Positions 25,255 through 34,741 of a stretch of 64,000 bases of DNA are shown piece by piece. The stretch is taken from positions 4,898,001 through 4,962,000 of the forward strand of contig NZ_CP114283.1 in the NCBI RefSeq assembly GCF_027107535.1, written 5' to 3'. The first letter of the stretch is position 1. Each line of letters starts with the position of its first letter. The notes beneath the pieces were generated by a model, which was not told the origin of the DNA, ran no database searches, and saw only the letters and a list, made by a program, of their open reading frames with translations. The DNA is from Streptomyces aurantiacus (GTDB lineage: Bacteria; Actinomycetota; Actinomycetes; Streptomycetales; Streptomycetaceae). Both the position numbers and the translations under genes were made by a program.

Positions 25255-26277
25255 TCAGGAGGCGCGCAGCAGCGCTGCGGCCGGACCGATCGCATCGGGC
25301 CCGAACTTCCGCCGGATGCGGTCGCTGACCGCTTCCGCGACCAGCCGGTCCTCCCGCGCCTGGTCGAGACTGATCTGCTCAGCGACCCGGTCGGCATCAG
25401 TGAGGTCGTCGCCGCGCAGGGCGAGTCCGGTCAGGCGGCCACGCTGCAGACCCGCGGCATCGATCAGCCGGTAGGCCAGAGTGCGCAGGTCGTCGTCGTG
25501 CGCGGAGGCCTCCGGCAGACGGCGCGACTTCTCCCACGACGTCCCGCCAGCAAACCGCAAGGACAGCGTCAGGCCGCGCGCGACCTGGCCGCGGCCACGC
25601 AGCTGCACCCCGCGCTGCACGACCAGATCCAGCAGCGCGCCACGGACCAGCGCCCCGTCCAGGGTCTGCTGCACGAAGACGTACCGCACGCTCATGGAAG
25701 CGGGCAGGGCTCGTGGGGCGACGGGGCGGGGGTCGATGCCGCGGGCCCGGTCGGCGGCCAGCCGTCCGGCTTTGCCGCCGAGCAGCCGCTGCACGGTGGC
25801 CGGCGGGACGGTGGCGAGCAGGCCGACGCAGTGCACGCCGTACTCCCGCAGCGCCGACGCCTGTTTCGGGCCGATGCCGTGCAGGGCTTCGACGGGCAGC
25901 GGCCCGAGCCAGTCGACGACCCGGTCGGGGTCGACGGCGAGGACACCGCCGGGGGCGTCGATCTGGCCGGAGGCGGTGGCCGCCACCGTGATGCTGGGGC
26001 CGATCCCGACGCGTACGTCGGTCCCGAGGCGGGAGAGTGTGCGTACCCGCAGGACTTCTCCCAGCCGTCGGGCGTCGGTGCCGTGGTAGCGCAGGGCGCC
26101 CTTGAGTTCGACCAGGGCTGCGGACGGTGGCAGGGCCTGGACGGTCGGGGAGAGCTCCGCGCACTGTTCCAGGACCTGCCGGAAGACGTCCTCCGGGACC
26201 CGGTCCGCACAGCGCACATGCATCACACTCGACACCCGCACTTCCCCCGAGACCCGCGTCTGCGCTTGCGCCTCCAT
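25255..26277 (-). CDS. ImuB-like Y-family DNA polymerase
   Basis: From ATG 26277 (GGAGGTG seven bases upstream) the protein has 340 residues. It has a palm-like region (VRVGIGPSITVAATAS), the helix-hairpin-helix thumb (VEALHGIGPKQASALREYG, then LGGKAGRLAADRARGID) and a C-terminal little-finger part. The usual acidic residues are not evident. The N-terminus reads MHVRCADRVPED instead of a DxDxFFA motif, and PPSAALVELKG stands where SIDEAFLD is expected. That points to a catalytically inactive, ImuB-like accessory protein. A LexA-box-like palindrome lies 29 bases upstream, so damage induction is likely. Confidence 0.75.
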   Translation of the reverse strand: MEAQAQTRVSGEVRVSSVMHVRCADRVPEDVFRQVLEQCAELSPTVQALPPSAALVELKGALRYHGTDARRLGEVLRVRTLSRLGTDVRVGIGPSITVAATASGQIDAPGGVLAVDPDRVVDWLGPLPVEALHGIGPKQASALREYGVHCVGLLATVPPATVQRLLGGKAGRLAADRARGIDPRPVAPRALPASMSVRYVFVQQTLDGALVRGALLDLVVQRGVQLRGRGQVARGLTLSLRFAGGTSWEKSRRLPEASAHDDDLRTLAYRLIDAAGLQRGRLTGLALRGDDLTDADRVAEQISLDQAREDRLVAEAVSDRIRRKFGPDAIGPAAALLRAS

Positions 26278-26305
26278 GGCACCCACCTCCACTACACTCA
26301 CCGTA

Positions 26306-26321
26306 TCGAACAAGAATTCGA
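26306..26321. promoter_or_regulatory. LexA (SOS) box
   Basis: TCGAAC-AAGA-ATTCGA matches the actinobacterial LexA palindrome TCGAAC-N4-GTTCGA at 11 of 12 fixed positions. It lies 29 bases upstream of the ImuB-like gene start, in the place expected for an operator over its promoter. Confidence 0.75.
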
Positions 26322-26640
26322 ACACGCGAGTGGTGCGGTCTGCGCAGCTGTGACTCGCAGCGATAGATGGCCACTGGCAGCGCTACTTGGCCACCCAGGC
26401 CCGGTTCGGGGTCTCAGTGACCAGTGCGGCCGTCAGGCTGACGCACCGACGTCCAGAGCCGGGGGCTTGCACGGCCGGGAGCGGGCCACGGCGATTGCCC
26501 AGGTGCGGAAATGAAGAGCGAACGCAGGTTGCCTGAGGTCCTCGTTGTCTGCCTGCTTCTGGCTGGACGAAGCTATGGCGACGGGTCTGGAGCGCCACTT
26601 CGGCGGAGGGGCCTTTCGGATCGGCCAGGAGAGGCGAGTG

Positions 26641-27435
26641 ATGACAGTGCCGAGCACGGACACCACCCGCGGGATGGACGGGCCGTCGCTGCCTGCGCCG
26701 CGCGCTGACCAACCGGCCCGGCGGTCTCCGGGCCGGCCGCGGCTCGTGGGCGCGGCGCTGATCATGTTGTCCCTGATCCCGGCACTGGGCTGCTATCTCG
26801 TGTTCACCGCGTGGCTGCCCTCCGACACCAAGCGGCACCAGGACTACGTCGCGGCCGAAGCGTGCCCCGCCCACGCGACGGCGGAAGTGCGGGAGGACTG
26901 CCTGCGTACGGTCTCTTTCACCGTCGAGAGCACGCAGATCAAGCAGAGCAGAAGCGGCAGCTACAAGGCGGCCTTGTCTGGCACGCCCTTCTGGAACGGG
27001 GTCGTGGCCTTCGGTGATCCGGGGCCGCTGTTGGAGCAACTTCGGCCGGGAGACCAGGTCACAGGCACCGTCTGGCGCGGCGACGTCATGACGGTCAGCA
27101 AGGAAGGTGTTCGGCAGGGTACCTCCGAAGAACCCCGCGACGAGCCCCAGATGACAGTCGCCATCGGCACGTTCCTAGGTCTCCTAGCGGCCATGGGGCT
27201 TGGGTTCGGTACGGTGCGAATGACCAGACCCCTTGGCCGCGAGCCCTTTCCCTGGCACCCGTACGGCAAACCGCTGATCATCACCACGGTGATCACCTGT
27301 GCTGCCGTGGGGTTGCCTGCTGTGTGGCTCGGCAGCCCGTCGTGGGTTGTGCCCACCGTTGCTGTACCGGTCGTGGCGTGCACGGCCTGGCTGCTCCACC
27401 AGCACCAGCGGCCGAGTGCCGCCCGGGGTGCGTGA
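26641..27435 (+). CDS. Hypothetical membrane protein
   Basis: From ATG 26641 (AGGAGAGG upstream) the protein has 264 residues. One membrane segment lies near 36-58 (VGAALIMLSLIPALGCYLVF), and a soluble external domain with two Cys (EACPAH, EDCLRT) reaches to about 170. Three segments follow at about 175-195, 215-235 and 237-250. Similar integral-membrane proteins are frequent in Streptomyces, with unknown function. Confidence 0.65.
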   Translation: MTVPSTDTTRGMDGPSLPAPRADQPARRSPGRPRLVGAALIMLSLIPALGCYLVFTAWLPSDTKRHQDYVAAEACPAHATAEVREDCLRTVSFTVESTQIKQSRSGSYKAALSGTPFWNGVVAFGDPGPLLEQLRPGDQVTGTVWRGDVMTVSKEGVRQGTSEEPRDEPQMTVAIGTFLGLLAAMGLGFGTVRMTRPLGREPFPWHPYGKPLIITTVITCAAVGLPAVWLGSPSWVVPTVAVPVVACTAWLLHQHQRPSAARGA

Positions 27436-27590
27436 CGACAAGTGCGCCTGGCCCCGACTCCGCGACGAAGTCGAGGCCGCAGTGGCCAACCATCCTTGAG
27501 CACAGGCCGCTCACCAGCAGCCTTCCCGCCGTCACTGGCCATCTGTCTCTGGAAGTCACATCTCCGCAGCGATCGGCCCCGGGATGGAAC

Positions 27591-27965
27591 ATGTTGGATG
27601 ATCTGCCCCCTGACCTGGGACGACTGCACGCACTACGGGTCCGGCATGCGATGTGGCTGCAGCGCATCGACGACAAGATCGCCACCGTCCAGCAGCGGGA
27701 AGCCGAGCAGGAACGCGGGCGGCAGAGACGGCCCGCGGAGCCGGCGTGGTTCGTCGAACTCGGCATCGGCGACGGACGCCCACCCATCGAGGTCCATGCG
27801 GGCGGCTGCTACGCCGCGGGCAAACGACGCCGCCCGGTGAACCGTGACGAGGCCCGCCGGCTCCTCGCGACAGGAGTGCAGGCGTGCAGCCACTGCCAGC
27901 CCGACACCGCCCTGGACATCCTCGACTTACCCACCCGCCCGGCCCTCGCCGGTACGGCGCACTGA
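27591..27965 (+). CDS. DUF6233-like protein
   Basis: The 124-residue product begins MLDDLPPDLGRLHALRVRHA. A coiled-coil-like charged helix (AEQERGRQRR) follows, then WFVELGIGDGRPPIEVHAGG and CYAAGKRRRPVNRDEARRLL, ending with CSHCQPD. This is the DUF6233 arrangement known from many Streptomyces paralogues, of unknown function. Longer frames upstream lack coding character. Confidence 0.8.
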   Translation: MLDDLPPDLGRLHALRVRHAMWLQRIDDKIATVQQREAEQERGRQRRPAEPAWFVELGIGDGRPPIEVHAGGCYAAGKRRRPVNRDEARRLLATGVQACSHCQPDTALDILDLPTRPALAGTAH

Positions 27966-28028
27966 CCCACTCGCACAGCCTCGCTCATTGCAGTCCCCGC
28001 CCCCCTCCCCCGGAACAGGACGCCTTCG

Positions 28029-28175
28029 ATGACCAGCACTTTCCCACCCCCGATCAGCGAGCCGGACCCCTCCACCTTCACCTGCTCCGGCAGCCTGGTC
28101 GGACCCTGCTCCGGCTGCCAGCGCAACACCCACAAATACGGCAGCGGAGGCCTGCCTCTGTGCCAGTGTGCCTGA
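28029..28175 (+). CDS. 48-residue Cys-rich protein
   Basis: A tiny gene begins at ATG 28029 with CAGGA suitably upstream. The protein ends in a tight metal-type pattern: CSGSLVGPCSGCQRNTHKYG followed by LPLCQCA, with five Cys in 30 residues. Codon use has the usual GC bias at third positions. It lies 63 bases after the DUF6233 gene and is probably co-transcribed. The family is not recognised. Confidence 0.5.
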   Translation: MTSTFPPPISEPDPSTFTCSGSLVGPCSGCQRNTHKYGSGGLPLCQCA

Positions 28176-28797
28176 CCACCGCCCGCGAAAACTGGGGCAC
28201 CGGCATCCGCTTCAACAACACCCGCACCGGGGCGAGCTGACCGGCAGAGCTGGCCGCAGGCCATCCCGGATTTCTCGATTCCTCCGTACGGCATGGACCG
28301 GAGGCAGATGGAAGGACGAGGGCGGCGCGGCTTTCGCCGTCAGGGGCCGGCGCGCCGCGGACGCGGGGAGCGCGCCCGGTGCGGCCTGCAGCAGGCACAG
28401 CCCCGCTCCGGCGCCGATCCGCTCGAACAGTTCCGGCGTTCTGGAACAGTGAAGCGAATCTGCAGGTCTGAGGCCTGTTACGGCTATGCGAGCCCGGCGG
28501 TCACCGCGCGCGGGGAGTGCGGCAGGGGCGTGGGGAGAGCTGGAAACCGCTTCCACGGCGATCTTCGGCTGTGGGTGCATGGGACACCGAACTGCCGCTG
28601 CTCGTCTGCCCGGTTGGGTGGGGACCGCATCCGACAGTCACGGAAATGTCCGCATACGGCAACACCAAGCGGGACACCCGCCGGGCCGGGCGGGCCGGGG
28701 CCAAGCTGTGGGTCCTCGGCACTCGCCGGGAACGCAACATCATCCCCGGTGGCCGGTCAGGGCCGACCACCGGGACTCGCACAGTTGGGTGATGTCC
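28176..28797. other. Gap without a supported gene
   Basis: Several open frames cross this stretch, but none has a good start or coding character that stands out. One CCGACCAC half-site occurs at 28763-28770, close upstream of the lamin-tail gene. I see no clear promoter or repeat otherwise. Confidence 0.4.
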
Positions 28798-29274
28798 ATG
28801 TCGTCACGCTCCACCCGTATCGCCGCCACCGTCCTCGCCGCCGGCGCAGCCCTCGGCGCGTTCGCCCTGCCCGCTTCCGCGGACAGCAGCCAGCAGGACC
28901 GGCGCTCCCGCGTCGAGATCAGCGACGTGCAGTACGACTCCCCCGGCTTCGACAACGGCTCCAACCGCTCCCTCAACAAGGAGTGGGTCGACATCACCAA
29001 CACCGGCCGCCGCAGCGTCAACCTCAACGGCTGGACCCTCGCGGACGAGGACGGCCGCACCTACACCTTCAGCCACTACCGCCTCGGCGGTCACGAGACC
29101 GTGCGTGTCCACACCGGCAATGGCCGTGACCACGACGGCCACGTCTACCAGGACCGCCGCCGCTACGTGTGGGACAACCGCTCCGACACCGCCACCCTGC
29201 GCAACGACAACGGCCGCCGCATCGACGACCAGTCCTGGGGCCGCCACCACGGCGGCGGCAACCACCGCCGCTGA
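28798..29274 (+). CDS. Secreted lamin-tail-domain protein
   Basis: About 158 residues from ATG 28798, with another ATG at 28792. A signal peptide (IAATVLAAGAALGAFALPASA) precedes a lamin-tail-type beta domain: VEISDVQYDSPGFDN, then LNKEWVDITNTGRRSVNLNG, WTLADEDGRTYTF and a VWDNRSDTATLRN stretch. Such domains occur in secreted nucleases and surface proteins; here it stands alone with a His/Gly-rich tail. It probably acts outside the cell. Confidence 0.85.
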   Translation: MSSRSTRIAATVLAAGAALGAFALPASADSSQQDRRSRVEISDVQYDSPGFDNGSNRSLNKEWVDITNTGRRSVNLNGWTLADEDGRTYTFSHYRLGGHETVRVHTGNGRDHDGHVYQDRRRYVWDNRSDTATLRNDNGRRIDDQSWGRHHGGGNHRR

Positions 29275-29809
29275 CCCCACCCCCACCAAGGCACAGCCAT
29301 GAAGTAGAAGCCCTCGGCACAGGTTTGACCCCCAGCGGCGTCCCAGGCGGCTCCACCCAGCGCCCCGGGACGCCGCTCGCCTGCGCCAGTACCTCTACAG
29401 CCTGCAGGCTGGATGCGGGAGCTCAATCCTCCCCAGGGCTAGCCACGGGATGCAGCAGGTGCGCGTGCCAGTACGGGCAGCCGCTCGTACGCTGATGTAG
29501 GGACTCACTTCCCGTGTCCGGCGGCGCAGACGTGACCTGCGGCTCCCTGAGGTCTCGCACCCCGTGGCCAGCCGTTCAGTCTCACGATCGTGGCCGAACT
29601 CTGGGGCTGCGGCACCGCCTCCGAAGGCGCACTCTGACGGCAATTTGAGCGTCCGGGCAGGGGAGTCCAGACCCGTGGCCCAGGGCACCAGTCCGTGAAC
29701 AGGTGTCATCTGGGGAGGTTTTCCTGCGGCGGGGCCGAAGCCCCGCACTGGACTGGCGAAGGCTCTGGCGCCCGCCAGTAAGAGGGAGTATCGGGGGCAG
29801 GGCCAGCCC
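29275..29809. other. Gene-free junction between element and sugar locus
   Basis: No supported gene. Around 29416-29432 the sequence GGGAG-CTCAATC-CTCCC resembles a tRNA T-arm, followed by CAGGGCTA and GCCA, as at a tRNA 3' end. No matching 5' half is present, so this is not a tRNA gene. It could be a scar of tRNA-site integration and mark the right end of the element, but no second copy was seen. Confidence 0.3.
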
Positions 29810-31294
29810 CTACGGCGACGTTGGCGCCAGCGCTGTGACGCCGGTGCTCGGCTCCTTGATCACGAGCGGGTGCAGCTCCCACACGTCGATCGCGTAGCTG
29901 AGGCGCGTACCGGGCGTGCTGTGGGCCTGGGCCTGAAGTCGCCACGCACCCTGCCCTGTTGGGTAGAAGCGCAAGGTGAGGACCTGGCCGGTGGTGGTCA
30001 GGAAGATTTCGGCGATGGAGTGGTCGACGACCACGTGCAGCTCGACCGGCTGACCGGTAGGGCAGGGCAACCGGTAGGAGCCGCCGCGGGCTCGGGGGTC
30101 CAGTGAGGCATGGTCACGGTCGACGACCAGTTCGCCCGCATCGGCATCGAGGCGGATCTCGAGGTACTCGGAGCCGTCAGGGGTGGTGAGCAGCCGCAGA
30201 CCGGCGATGCCGGTCGGCTCCAGACGGGCCGTCAGGTCGAAGGCGCGGCTCACGCTGCCGAGGGCCACCGGCTGCGGGCCGTGCGTCGCACCCGCGGTGT
30301 GGATGATGTGCTCGCCGCGCAGGGCGAGCAGTTCGGCGGCTGGCTGCTGGCGCAGCATGCCCTCGTCGTCGACGTGGATTTCGCGGGGCAGGGTGAGGAC
30401 GCCGGCCCATCCGTCTGCGACGGCCCAGGCTTCGTCGCGGGCTTCCCACGCCCAGCCCCACAGCAGCCACCGATTGCCCGGCGCGCGCAGCAGGGCGGGT
30501 GCGTAGCAGTCGGGGCCGTGGTCGACGAGCACGGCCGGGCCGGCTTCGAAGACGTCGCCGTGTTCCTCACCTATGAGGGCCTCGACGCACTGGGGGCCGT
30601 CGTCGAGGTTCCAGGCACTGAGGATGAGGGCGCCGGGTCCCGAGGCTGCGGGGAGGTACTGGGGGCATTCCCAGCCCTCGCCGGTGTTCCGGCTGGTGCC
30701 ATTGATCGGCTCCTTCTCGCGGGACGCGAAGGGCCCCCGGTAGGTCCAGGTCTCCAGGTCGGGCGAGTCGTACAGGAGGGCTGCGGCGCGGCCGTCCGCG
30801 AGGGCGGCGCCGACCAGCATCCGCCAGCCGTCGCCGTCCTGCCAGACGTACGGGTCGCGGTACATGGTGCAGTCCTCGGGCAGCTCGGGGATGAGCAGTT
30901 CTGCGCGCGGGCTGAAGGTCCGGCCGTCGTCGTGAGAGACGGCGCAGGTGACGGGCTGGTGCTGGGGCGAGCGGTCCTCGCGGTGCGCGGAGTAGAAGGC
31001 GACGAGGCGGTCGCCGTCGGAGACGGCGTTGCCGGAGAAGCAGCCGTCGGCGTCCACGCCACCGGGGGTCGGGGACAGGGCGATCGGCAGTGGCTCCCAG
31101 GTCAGCAGGTCGGGGCTGCGGAAGTGGGCCCAGTGGATGTTCGCGTGGATCGCTCCGTGCGGGTTGTACTGGTAGAAGACGTGGTAGTGGCCGTCGTGGA
31201 AGACCAGCCCGTTGGGGTCGTTGATCCAGTTACGGGGCGGGCGCAGGTGCACGACGGGGTAGTGCGGATCGAGGGGTGCGGGCGTGGTGGACAC
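29810..31294 (-). CDS. GH32 beta-fructosidase (invertase/levanase type)
   Basis: A 494-residue enzyme from the GTG at 31294 (AAAGG upstream); a GTG at 31327 is the alternative. All GH32 hallmarks are present: the nucleophile D26 in WINDPNG, D147 in MYRDPYV, and the acid/base E209 in GWECPQYLP. A beta-sandwich C-terminal domain follows. There is no signal peptide, so it is intracellular and would split short fructosides after import. It is the last gene of the sugar locus. Confidence 0.9.
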   Translation of the reverse strand: MSTTPAPLDPHYPVVHLRPPRNWINDPNGLVFHDGHYHVFYQYNPHGAIHANIHWAHFRSPDLLTWEPLPIALSPTPGGVDADGCFSGNAVSDGDRLVAFYSAHREDRSPQHQPVTCAVSHDDGRTFSPRAELLIPELPEDCTMYRDPYVWQDGDGWRMLVGAALADGRAAALLYDSPDLETWTYRGPFASREKEPINGTSRNTGEGWECPQYLPAASGPGALILSAWNLDDGPQCVEALIGEEHGDVFEAGPAVLVDHGPDCYAPALLRAPGNRWLLWGWAWEARDEAWAVADGWAGVLTLPREIHVDDEGMLRQQPAAELLALRGEHIIHTAGATHGPQPVALGSVSRAFDLTARLEPTGIAGLRLLTTPDGSEYLEIRLDADAGELVVDRDHASLDPRARGGSYRLPCPTGQPVELHVVVDHSIAEIFLTTTGQVLTLRFYPTGQGAWRLQAQAHSTPGTRLSYAIDVWELHPLVIKEPSTGVTALAPTSP

Positions 31295-31363
31295 ACGTAT
31301 GCCTTTCGGTATGTCAGACAGGGGCACCGCCCAGCGGTGCCGAGGGGCGCTGGACGGTGGTCC

Positions 31364-33688
31364 TCAGGCCCGGATACGGAACCCCGCGCTCAGCTGCTGC
31401 TCCCGCCGTGAGCTGGGGCCGACACGGAGGGCGAACTCACCTGGTTCGACCACGCGCCGGTTGTCGGCCGTGACGAGTGAGCACCCCGAGGCAGGAATGC
31501 TGATGTTGACCTCCAGGCTTTCGCCGGCAGGGACCTCGACCTGGGTGAAACCCTTCAGCTCCTGCTCGGCCCAGGTGACACTGGTGGTCAGGTCGCTGAT
31601 GTACGCCTGGACCGTTTCCAGGGCCGGACGGTCCCCGCTGTTGGTGAGGCGCACCGTGGCGTCGACGGTGCCGTCGGCAGGGACGTCCGGGTCGTGCACG
31701 ACGAGGTCGGAGTAGGTGACGGTGGTGTAGGTGAGGCCCTCGCCGAACGCGAACAGGGGGTCCTGGGTGAGATCCGCGTATCGGTTGCCGTGCTGGCCGC
31801 GCACCTGGTTGTAGAAGACCGGTTGCTGTCCGACGTGGCGTGCGAAGGAGACCGGGAGCCGGCCGCTGGGTTCGGTGAGTCCGAGGAGGAGTTCGGCGAG
31901 GGCGCGGCCACCGCGCATGCCCGGGTTGAACGCCTCGATGAGTGCTGCCGCGTTCAGTGCCGAGTCGGGGAGGGTGCTCGGCTTGGACTGGATCAGTACG
32001 ACGATCATGGGTGTGCCGGTGGCGGCGACCGCGTTCAGCAGTGCGATCTGGCTTCCTTGGAGGTCGAGCGTGGCCGTGGAGCGCACCTCGCCGGTGAGGT
32101 CGATGGTGTCCCCTACGACCACCACGGCGTAGTCGGCGGCCTCTGCGGCAGCCGTGGCTTCCCGGAGTTGTGCCTGGTCGACCGGGGCGGGGGTGAAAAC
32201 GGGCGGCTGTGGTTGACCGTCGGGCCCGAGGGACCACTCGGAGTTGGAGTCGGGGCTTGCTATGTCGGCTCCGAGGGCGTGCGTGATGGTCCAGTCGGCG
32301 GGTACGACGGCGCGCAGGCCGTCGAGCACCGTCTCCACCGTCTCGCGTGGATGTCCGTCGGGCATCCACGGGACCTGGCCGGTGGCGCCTGCCCAGTCGC
32401 CGAGCATGGCTTGCGGGCTGTCGGCGTTGGGGCCGATGACCGCGATCGTCCGCGGTGTGCCCTGGCTCGCGGCGCGGCCGGTTGTGTCCGGGGTCAGCCC
32501 GCCTTCGAGGGGCAGGATCCCCTCGTTGCGCAGCAGCACCAGGGAGCGCCGGGCGGTCTCCAGGTTGAGGTCGGCGTGTTCGCGGCAGCCGATCACCTGC
32601 GCCTGCCGCTCGGGGTCGGGGGCGCGGGGGTCCTCGAAGAGCCCGAGCTCGAACTTCAGCCGCAGGACCCGCCGTACCGCGTCATCGATCTGCTTTTCCT
32701 CGACCAGGCCGCGGGCGACCGCCTCCTGCGCGCCCTCGAAGAACTGCGGCGTGGCCATGATGAGGTCGTTTCCGGAGTTGACGGCGACCGCCGCCGCCTC
32801 GGCGTGGTCGGCGCAGGTGCGCTGGTCGTAGACCATCCGGCCGACGTTGTCCCAGTCGGTCACCAGCGTGCCGGTGAAGCCCCACTCACCCTTGAGTACG
32901 TCGTTGATCAGCCACTGATTCGCGGTGATGGGCACACCGTCGATCGACTGGTAGCCGAGCATGACGCCGCGGCAGCCGGCCCGAACGGCTTGCTCGAAGG
33001 GGGGCAGGAACCATGAGCGCAGTTTGCGTGGGCTGAGATCGGCTTCGCTCGCGTCGCGCCCGCCCAGGGTTTCGGAGTAACCCGCGAAGTGCTTGGCGTA
33101 CGCCAGCACGGCTGTCGGGTCGCTGAGGCCCTCCCCCTGGTAGCCGCGCACCATTGCCGCGCCGAGTTCGCCGATCAGGAACGGGTCCTCGCCGAACGTC
33201 TCGTTGATCCGGCCCCAGCGCAGGTCCCGGGTGATGCACAGGACGGGGGAGAACGTCCCGTGGATTCCGGTCGTCGCGATTTCGGTCGCGGACGCGCGGG
33301 CCACCCGGTGGAGCAGAGCGGGGTCCCAGGTGCAGGCCATGGCCAGCTGAGTCGGGAAGATGGTCGCGCCCGGCCAGAACGAGTGGCCGTGGATGGCGTC
33401 GTCGGCTGTGAGCAGCGGGATGCCGAGCCGTGTCCGCTGGGCCATTTCCATGGCCTCGGGCATTCGTTCGGGAGTCACATGCAGAACGGACCCGGCCAGC
33501 TTGGCCGACAGGATGTCCACGAGGTCCCCGTGCTGTGCGTCGAGCATCAGCAACTGCCCGACCTTCTCCGGCAGGGTCATCCGGGAGAGCAGGTCCTCGA
33601 TCCTCGCTTCCACGGATGATTCCGGATCCAGGTACGCCGCAGAGCGGACCGGCTGTCCCACGTTGTTCTCCAAGAGATGAGTCGTCAC
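31364..33688 (-). CDS. GH3 beta-glycosidase (BglX type)
   Basis: The 774-residue protein begins at a GTG (33688). It has the GH3 (alpha/beta)8 domain with AKHFAGY and the nucleophile D278 in GTLVTDWDNVG, the alpha/beta sandwich domain, and a C-terminal Fn3-like domain (VTVRLTNSGDRPALETV type, ending in FALRVGPSS). No signal peptide is visible, so it probably acts on imported oligosaccharides. It lies between the importer genes and the GH32 gene on the same strand. Confidence 0.92.
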   Translation of the reverse strand: MTTHLLENNVGQPVRSAAYLDPESSVEARIEDLLSRMTLPEKVGQLLMLDAQHGDLVDILSAKLAGSVLHVTPERMPEAMEMAQRTRLGIPLLTADDAIHGHSFWPGATIFPTQLAMACTWDPALLHRVARASATEIATTGIHGTFSPVLCITRDLRWGRINETFGEDPFLIGELGAAMVRGYQGEGLSDPTAVLAYAKHFAGYSETLGGRDASEADLSPRKLRSWFLPPFEQAVRAGCRGVMLGYQSIDGVPITANQWLINDVLKGEWGFTGTLVTDWDNVGRMVYDQRTCADHAEAAAVAVNSGNDLIMATPQFFEGAQEAVARGLVEEKQIDDAVRRVLRLKFELGLFEDPRAPDPERQAQVIGCREHADLNLETARRSLVLLRNEGILPLEGGLTPDTTGRAASQGTPRTIAVIGPNADSPQAMLGDWAGATGQVPWMPDGHPRETVETVLDGLRAVVPADWTITHALGADIASPDSNSEWSLGPDGQPQPPVFTPAPVDQAQLREATAAAEAADYAVVVVGDTIDLTGEVRSTATLDLQGSQIALLNAVAATGTPMIVVLIQSKPSTLPDSALNAAALIEAFNPGMRGGRALAELLLGLTEPSGRLPVSFARHVGQQPVFYNQVRGQHGNRYADLTQDPLFAFGEGLTYTTVTYSDLVVHDPDVPADGTVDATVRLTNSGDRPALETVQAYISDLTTSVTWAEQELKGFTQVEVPAGESLEVNISIPASGCSLVTADNRRVVEPGEFALRVGPSSRREQQLSAGFRIRA

Positions 33689-33847
33689 AGGTCGAGAGTT
33701 GGTTGGCGGCTTCGAGCGCTTCGTCGCAAGGACGCTGCCGGCGGCCGTGGTGGCGCTCGGACTGGCGCGGCGGGGCTCGCGGGCTGTCCGCCCGCCGCCC
33801 GGTCGGGACCGGTAACGGCACAGGGCAGCGAGGCGGACGCCGGGGTG

Positions 33848-34735
33848 TCACTTCAGGCCGGTGGTGGCGATGCCGGCGACGAATTGGCGCTGGAAGAGGA
33901 GGAAGACGATCATCACCGGGAGCAGGACGACGACGCTGCCGGCGAGGAGGATGCCGTAGCGAGTGAAGTCCTGTCCGCCGCTGGCCAGGGCGAGACCGAC
34001 GGGGAGGGTGTACTGGCTTTCGTTCTGGGCCACGACCAGCGGCCACAGGAAGTTGTTCCAGGAGCCCAGGAAGGTGATGATCCCGAGGGTGGCGAGGGCG
34101 GGTTTGGTCAGCGGCAGGATGATCTTCCAGAAGATGGCCAGTTCGCGGCAGCCGTCGACGCGGGCGGCGTCGATCAGCTCGTCGGGCAGGGAGGAGATGA
34201 ACTGCCGCATCAGGAACACCCCGAACGGGGTGGCCAGGAAGGGCAGGATCAGCCCGAGCAGGGAACCGGTCAGATTCATGTTGGCCACCAGCACGTACAG
34301 CGGTACGAAGGTGACCAGGCCGGGGACCATGAGAGTCCCGATGACCAGCATGAATACGGCGCGCTGTCCGCGGAACTCCAGCTTGGCCAGGGCGTAGCCG
34401 AGCATCGAGCAGAAGATCAGGTTCCCCGCGGTGACTGCGAGGGCCACGGTCACGGAGTTGGCGAACATGCTCGTGAAGTCGAGCCTGCTGAACAGTTCGT
34501 GGAAGTTGGCGGTCGTGGGTGCGGTGGGGATCAGCACGGGCGGCACGGCGCGGATGTCGGCCTCGGGTTTGAAGGAACCGGAGAGCATCCACAAGAACGG
34601 CGCGACCATCAACAGGAGAGCGCCGGCGAGTGGTACGTACAGCCAGGGCTGGCCCCAGGTCTGCCGGATGTGGCGGCGCCGCAGAGCCCGGTCCGCGTCG
34701 GATGGTGCTGTTCGCAGGGTGGAGAGGGTACTCAT
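33848..34735 (-). CDS. ABC sugar permease, MalG type
   Basis: A 295-residue inner-membrane protein with six hydrophobic segments and the permease EAA-like loop LIDAARVDGCRELAIFWKII. The N-terminal soluble stretch and GTLMVPGLVTFVPLY are typical of CUT1 sugar permeases. It starts six bases after the stop of the companion permease. A partner ATPase is not in the locus, so a shared MsiK-type ATPase is likely. Confidence 0.92.
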   Translation of the reverse strand: MSTLSTLRTAPSDADRALRRRHIRQTWGQPWLYVPLAGALLLMVAPFLWMLSGSFKPEADIRAVPPVLIPTAPTTANFHELFSRLDFTSMFANSVTVALAVTAGNLIFCSMLGYALAKLEFRGQRAVFMLVIGTLMVPGLVTFVPLYVLVANMNLTGSLLGLILPFLATPFGVFLMRQFISSLPDELIDAARVDGCRELAIFWKIILPLTKPALATLGIITFLGSWNNFLWPLVVAQNESQYTLPVGLALASGGQDFTRYGILLAGSVVVLLPVMIVFLLFQRQFVAGIATTGLK

Positions 34736-34741
34736 GGGGTA

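Noticed and set aside
28763..28770. CCGACCAC before the lamin-tail gene as a third operator of the HTH regulator
   Set aside because: Only a single half-site without the dyad is present; 8 bp can occur by chance in this GC-rich DNA.
29416..29447. A tRNA gene
   Set aside because: Only a T-arm-like stem and a possible 3' end are visible; no acceptor 5' strand, D-arm or anticodon arm can be placed.
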